DNA of 64,000 bases from Leptospira ainlahdjerensis (GTDB lineage: Bacteria; Spirochaetota; Leptospiria; Leptospirales; Leptospiraceae): NCBI RefSeq assembly GCF_016919175.1, contig NZ_JAFFPU010000029.1, positions 1-64,000 on the forward strand, read 5' to 3'. How positions within the stretch are numbered: the first letter of the stretch is position 1; each line of letters opens with the position of its first letter. The translations under genes and the position numbers were made by a program. Shown here piece after piece: positions 59,953 through 64,000 of this stretch. The notes beneath the pieces are model-generated. The model searched no databases. It was given only the letters and a program-made list of their open reading frames with translations, and was not told the DNA's origin.

Positions 59953-60594
59953 TCAGAGTCCTTTCAGAATTTCTCGGATGATTTCTCCCGGATCGGTTTC
60001 CGGAGAATTTTTCAAAATCTTTTCCACCTCTTTGACAGCTGCCTTTTCCTCAAAACCCAGCTGAATGAGTCCCAAAACGGCAATCTCCTTTCTACGTGAA
60101 GCCGCGACTTCTTCCGGGGTTGAGCTCGCGGAAGGAAGGGAGAAGGAAGTTCCCTTAGAAGGGGTTCCGGAAAGAAAGAGTTCCAACTTTTTTAGATTCT
60201 GTTTTACTTCAAAAAAAATCTTCTCCGAGGTTTTGCCTTTTACCTTGGGAATTTTTTCGAGTTCTTTGGCTTCTCCGGATTGGGCGATTCGATAGAGGTC
60301 TTCTGCAGAAAAAAAGGAAAGGATTTTGAGAGCAGTCAGTTCGCCGATTCCTTGAAGCCCTTTCATCACTTTGAAGAATTCTTTGTCTTGTTCGGTTAAG
60401 AATCCGAAAAGTCTCTCTCCTCTTTCGTTCATCGCGTGAAAGATATAAAGATGAATTTCCTTGGAAGAGGGAAAGCTTTTGAGTTCGAGGTAGGTTTTGA
60501 AAGAGATCGTGATCTCGTAAGTGATTCCTCCGGTTTCTAAGTGAGCGAATCCTACTTCTAATTTTCTAAGATTACCTTTCAGGCCTGAGATCAT
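59953..60594 (-). CDS. ruvA: Holliday junction branch-migration protein RuvA
   Basis: A 213-aa protein. The N-terminal OB fold ([28 protein letters not shown]) is followed by helix-hairpin-helix motifs ([42 protein letters not shown]) and the C-terminal domain that contacts RuvB ([22 protein letters not shown]). It binds four-way junctions and loads RuvB. The linker region is rich in Ser/Pro/Glu. The gene stands alone. Confidence 0.95.
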   Translation of the reverse strand: MISGLKGNLRKLEVGFAHLETGGITYEITISFKTYLELKSFPSSKEIHLYIFHAMNERGERLFGFLTEQDKEFFKVMKGLQGIGELTALKILSFFSAEDLYRIAQSGEAKELEKIPKVKGKTSEKIFFEVKQNLKKLELFLSGTPSKGTSFSLPSASSTPEEVAASRRKEIAVLGLIQLGFEEKAAVKEVEKILKNSPETDPGEIIREILKGL

Positions 60595-61308
60595 ATCCTC
60601 CTATCCGTTCATCGGAAGTCGGACCGTAAAGATAAATTTTTCCTAGTATGGGAAGTCCCGGCTGAGTTTTTTTACCTCTAAGTGCGATCTCGTTTTTGCG
60701 AGGACAAAAAAAATCCAAAAAATTATCCGTTTCGTCCTGTTCCGAGGAGAAAAAATCAAAATGAAAGAACCTTTTTTTAAAAGTGAAACCTTCTTTTTTT
60801 CAATCGATTTGATCAGAATATAAAAAAAATCTTATATTCCAAAGAATCATCGGCGACAGGATTTGATTTCGGGGGACTTTCATTCGCTGGTTGTAAAATT
60901 TCCGAATTTGATTGAGGTCTTTTCAAAGAGTCTTCCTAAAAGCCTTTCCCGAAAGAAAAGTGAGTTCGAAAGAAAAGTGCCGGAGTTTTCGCCGATTCTA
61001 CCTTGCGGTGATCGAGGAAAATTTGGAGCGGACTTCTGAGTGATCCATTCTCATGGGAGTTCCTACGCCCATTTAAACCCAGTGTTATACGTTTCTTTGA
61101 GCTCGAAAGGTTTTGGGATGGGTTCCTTTTTTTTGTTCAAACAAGAAAAAAACACAATTCAAGGGAACCGGGTTTTTTTATGAATCCGAAGGATTCTTAT
61201 TTTAGAAGAAAACGTAGGAACTCACACATTTCTCCTTCTTCCACAAAAATGTTTTTGTCTTTTCAAACGTTTCACTTTTCAAAAAGTTTTTTCCAAAAAT
61301 CCGAGCTT
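60595..61308. other. Intergenic region without a gene
   Basis: About 700 bp. Only scattered motif copies are seen (ATGGGAGTTCCTACGCC near 61052; GTAGGAACTCACAC near 61208). AT-rich, many stops, no RNA gene recognised. An open frame over 61180-61452 overlaps the next gene in antisense and is not called. Confidence 0.6.
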
Positions 61309-62349
61309 TTACAAGTCGATCATTTCTCCGATCGTCCAGATTTTTACGGGAGTTTTTTCCTTATTTTCGGAATGAATTTTTTTGAGATAAAGAGCCGATT
61401 CCGAAGGAAGATCGTCGCCCAATACGAAAGTTCCCCAATGAATCGGAAGTAGAAGAGAGGATTGTAGAATTCTGCCCGCCTCCAGAGCTTCTTTCGGACC
61501 GATATGTGCCGGTTCCATAAACCATCTCGGTTTAAAAGCGCCGATCGGAAGAACCGTTGCGGAAAAACCCAGCGGAAATTTCTTTTCAATTTCGGAGAAG
61601 TGTTTTGAGAATCCGGTATCACCTCCGAAGTATATGCGAATATTATCAAGTTCGAATGCGTAACTTCCCCAGTGGTATTGGTTCATATCGGTAAGGCCCA
61701 TTCTACTCCAGTGCTGAGCCGGAAGAAAGTGGATCTTAGTTCCAGCGTATTCGGCGACGGACCACCATTCTTGAATTACCGCGTTTTCAAAACCTTCCTC
61801 CTTTGCAAATTCCTTCATACCGGAAGGAAGGTGAATCGTAACTTCCGGAAATAGTTTCTGGATTTTTCTAATGGAATCGATATCGAGATGATCCCTGTGA
61901 GCGTGGCTGACCGCCACGATATCCACACCGGGAAGATTCTCAGGTTGGATGGGAAGTTCGGTAAGTCGTTTAACAAAAGGCGGAATTCCGGTGAAGATCG
62001 GATCCGTAAGAATGTGCATTCTTTTTCCATGGAAGTTGGATGCGATCCAAACAGTTGCGTGGCCGAGCCAGATGATTCTTACTTTTCCTTCCGGAGCTAA
62101 AAAGTCTTCTTTGGTTCTCGGAAGAACCTCCGGAATCTGAGCCAGATTTCCATCGGCGGCCGGCGGATCGATAGGGCCGAAAATCTTCCATCGAAGGACC
62201 GAAAAAAAACTCTTATTCAGTCTTTCGTCTTCTTCGAGGTTATGATACTTTCCGTCTCGATAGTGAGAAGAACGGATTCGGTCGGGATCGATCGGAAAGC
62301 AGGAAGAAAAGAGAACCAGGATGTTTAGGAAGATAAAAAGAGTTTTCAT
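61309..62349 (-). CDS. Lipoprotein metallo-beta-lactamase-fold hydrolase (NAPE-PLD-like)
   Basis: 346 aa from ATG 62349; reading frames upstream of it encode an unlikely N-terminus. The signal peptide FIFLNILVLFSS|C gives a lipoprotein. The metallo-beta-lactamase motifs are SHAHRDHLD (metal ligands), FLPAQHWS, YFGGDTGFSKHF and LLPIHWGTF, in the order found in UlaG/NAPE-phospholipase D-like proteins. It probably hydrolyses a phosphodiester or lipid in the envelope. Cofactor and substrate cannot be read from sequence. Confidence 0.85.
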   Translation of the reverse strand: MKTLFIFLNILVLFSSCFPIDPDRIRSSHYRDGKYHNLEEDERLNKSFFSVLRWKIFGPIDPPAADGNLAQIPEVLPRTKEDFLAPEGKVRIIWLGHATVWIASNFHGKRMHILTDPIFTGIPPFVKRLTELPIQPENLPGVDIVAVSHAHRDHLDIDSIRKIQKLFPEVTIHLPSGMKEFAKEEGFENAVIQEWWSVAEYAGTKIHFLPAQHWSRMGLTDMNQYHWGSYAFELDNIRIYFGGDTGFSKHFSEIEKKFPLGFSATVLPIGAFKPRWFMEPAHIGPKEALEAGRILQSSLLLPIHWGTFVLGDDLPSESALYLKKIHSENKEKTPVKIWTIGEMIDL

Positions 62350-62682
62350 GTTCATTGATTTTACAATTCGAACCCTGAGTTTTTCACCAGGTTCCGGAAT
62401 GGCTCGAGTAATAGCGAATCTTCTTTCGAAAAAAAGAGAAACCGGCCTAAAACCGTGAGAATTTGAGTGAAAGAAAGTTGGATCAATAGGAGGAATCGAA
62501 AAATTCTTCCGAAATGTTCGCCCGGTTTTCTTGCGAAACAAGTCTCGAATTCTTGATTCCTGAAAAGAGATTGTTCATTCCCAAAGGGCGTTTGGTTCAC
62601 TTTTTCTATTTCCTTTCCATTTTTGCAGGATCATTTTTTGGTTAGAGGAATCATTCTTTCCTCGTTCAAAAGGAGAACTCTT

Positions 62683-62949
62683 GTGAAACTCACCAACTTT
62701 TTTCAAATCTCGCTCGCCGCTTTTGCTCTCGCCGTTCTTTCCTGTTCCAATCTTGGTTTGGATCAGGATAAGGAAAAAAAAGAGGATGATAAGAAGAAAT
62801 GTAACAGCGCCGTAGCTGCGTATATCGCCTGCAATTCTTCCAATCCTTCCATGGGAGCTTGTGATTCCCTTTATCTCGGCGTTCTTGGGATTTGTGGAAG
62901 TGCGGGAGGATCCGGAAGTTCAGGCGGCGGTGGCGGGGGAGGATATTGA
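62683..62949 (+). CDS. Small Cys/Gly-rich lipoprotein (GTG start)
   Basis: 88 aa. GTG 62683 has AAGGAG 7-8 nt upstream and gives a proper signal peptide (KLTNFFQISLAAFALAVLS|C). The mature part has a charged linker (DQDKEKKEDDKKK), four further Cys residues (in KKC, IAC, GAC and GIC) spaced about 10 apart, and a Gly-rich end (GGSGSSGGGGGGGY). The Cys pattern suggests two disulphides. No family is recognised. Similar small lipoproteins with Cys-rich and Gly tails are known in Leptospira, but a function is not. Confidence 0.72.
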   Translation: MKLTNFFQISLAAFALAVLSCSNLGLDQDKEKKEDDKKKCNSAVAAYIACNSSNPSMGACDSLYLGVLGICGSAGGSGSSGGGGGGGY

Positions 62950-62956
62950 TCGTTAT

Positions 62957-62980
62957 TTTATAAATTAATAATTTATAATA
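62957..62980 (+). terminator. AT-rich stem-loop after the small lipoprotein gene
   Basis: TATAAATT-AATA-ATTTATA forms a weak AT hairpin just after the stop at 62949. Likely the end of the transcript, but low stability. Confidence 0.35.
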
Positions 62981-63189
62981 TTAGAATCCTTCTTTTATTA
63001 AATTTGGTCGACCTTGGGAGATCGTTCGGCTTTCTTTTTTAAGACCTTTTTCTTGAAGAATGGAAGAACTTTCGATTCGAGAAAAAGGGACTTTCTTTTT
63101 GGGATCCCGGAACCGACCTTCGAACATGTATTTTTCGGCGCATTTTGGAAAAACAATTTAGAATCAACAAAATTCAAATTAGGAATTTT

Positions 63190-63338
63190 GTCGGAGTTCC
63201 TACATAAGAATTTTTTCTTGCGAAAAGTGAAATTCTGTGATAAAGGAAAGTCTGTCGTGGTTTTTTCCGCCACCCGCCCCTCCTCCCGAAAATCGGGCGG
63301 GGCGCGCGACCTTTACTGTAGAGCGTCGGAGTTCCGAC
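63190..63338. repeat. Dispersed intergenic element (about 150 bp), copy 2
   Basis: Bounded by GTCGGA-GT-TCCTAC (63190-63203) and GTCGGA-GT-TCCGAC (63325-63338). It contains CTTGCGAAAAG, AATTCTGTGATA, TTTTTTCCGCCACC and the GC-rich hairpin CCCGA-AAA-TCGGG with CGCCCC and GGGGCG, followed by GCGCGCG, in the same order as 45774-45928. Orientation is the same as copy 1. Confidence 0.75.
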
Positions 63339-63510
63339 AGATTCTTCGTGAAGATTCAATTCATCAGTGTATAAGTTAAGCTTCGAACGGAAGGCCCCAT
63401 CCTTTGCATCGCCGGACATTCTTTTCGGAGATCCGAAAAGGAATCCAATTTTCAATTGTAGAATTTTTACTTCTCTTTGAAAAAGGAAAAACCGTTTCCG
63501 GTCTCAAAGA

Positions 63511-64000
63511 ATGACAATCGCTCCTCGAAGAAATCTTCCCGAAAATAAAAACAGAAGGATCGCTTTTTTGTTAAGCGTATTCTTTTTATCATTCTATTTT
63601 GGAAACGAGTTCGGACTTTTTCAATCGATTTGGTGGATCGGAGCTCTCCTTTTTTTATCCACGATTCTTTCCTATACTCTCTGGGTCTTGATTCATGAAT
63701 GTGTTCACGGTAATTTTTCGAATTCTCGAAACGAAAATCATCGGATTGGAAGAGTCCTTTGTATTCTTTTCGGAACACCGTATCAATTGGCAAAAACCGC
63801 GCATCTTATGCACCATAAGTACAACCGGCAAGAAGGAGAACGAATCGAATTCATAGAACAAAACGGAACCCCCTTTTTTTTGCAAAAATTCTTATATTAC
63901 TTAAAACTCTTACAAGGAACCTTTTTTCTAGAAGTTGCGGGTGGTTTTCTTCTTTCTTTACCGCTTTCGTTTTCGATTCCGTTCGCCGAAAAATATTTCT
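63511..64000 (+). CDS. Fatty-acid desaturase family protein, 3' end beyond the window
   Basis: From ATG 63511 the frame stays open to the window edge, about 163 codons. The protein has two membrane segments (FLLSVFFLSFYFG; IGALLFLSTILSYTLWVLI) and the first two histidine boxes of membrane desaturases: HECVHGN and HLMHHKYN. The third box would lie beyond the edge. Likely substrates are fatty acyl chains or carotenoid-like lipids. No strong RBS is visible. Because of the missing end it could instead be a hydroxylase. Confidence 0.8.
   Translation, partial: MTIAPRRNLPENKNRRIAFLLSVFFLSFYFGNEFGLFQSIWWIGALLFLSTILSYTLWVLIHECVHGNFSNSRNENHRIGRVLCILFGTPYQLAKTAHLMHHKYNRQEGERIEFIEQNGTPFFLQKFLYYLKLLQGTFFLEVAGGFLLSLPLSFSIPFAEKYF

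Noticed and set aside
63014..63455. Overlapping open frames on both strands before the desaturase gene
   Set aside because: They cover the second copy of the dispersed element and have no RBS or coding bias.

Overview
The window is chromosomal DNA of a spirochaete of the genus Leptospira, most likely of the pathogenic clade. The evidence is the tandem flaA2-flaA1 pair for periplasmic flagellar sheath proteins, a GreA carrying a very long N-terminal extension, many lipoproteins with relaxed lipoboxes (LSIGC, LIHC, LFSSC), lpxI-lpxB, and short GTNGGAA(C/T)TCC repeats between genes. The species cannot be fixed from sequence alone. No rRNA, tRNA or insertion sequence was seen.

Layout. 1-333 is a 37-bp tandem array cut by the window edge. 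409-5451 holds a lipoprotein, a beta-propeller lipoprotein on the minus strand, and a translationally coupled run of envelope genes that includes two apparently frameshifted small genes. 5452-7138 is flaA2-flaA1, and 7350-10127 is the extended greA. 10231-24168 is an accessory block: a small gene, an HTH regulator gene, then a tightly overlapping operon for a contractile phage tail (sheath, tube, chaperone, tape measure, hub, spike, wedge, gpJ-like and gpI-like proteins, two paralogous collar fibres). It has no head, packaging, integration or lysis genes. 24355-28244 (minus) encodes a lipoprotein hydrolase, an adenylate cyclase, an ATP-grasp enzyme and a DinB-like protein.

28362-36482 (minus) is a self-contained TonB system. 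One operon encodes ExbB, two ExbD and TonB. A second encodes a surface-type lipoprotein, a small lipoprotein and a TonB-dependent receptor. Both operons are preceded by 11-bp-spaced GTAAC repeats placed 10 bp upstream of a possible -10 box, which suggests one response regulator controls both. 36483-37890 has no convincing gene but contains dispersed repeats. 37891-39646 is a TetR regulator gene and an AlkB-type monooxygenase gene. 39743-45547 (minus) encodes a lipoprotein, aminopeptidase N, an MFS transporter and a NUDIX hydrolase.

46127-51408 (plus) encodes a UvrD/Rep helicase, a TPR lipoprotein, an AsmA-like protein and a small anchored protein. 51578-59074 (minus) carries lpxB, lpxI, an FmdB zinc ribbon, an SH3 protein, a TolC-type outer-membrane protein, sucD and sucC. 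59075-59952 is rich in the short palindromic motif. After it come ruvA, a metallo-beta-lactamase-fold lipoprotein, a small Cys/Gly-rich lipoprotein, a second copy of a roughly 150-bp intergenic element first seen at 45774, and a fatty-acid desaturase gene that runs off the right edge.

The most unusual items are the headless contractile tail locus, the shared promoter architecture of the TonB system, and the covarying GTNGGA-NN-TCCNAC palindromes that bound a dispersed intergenic element.
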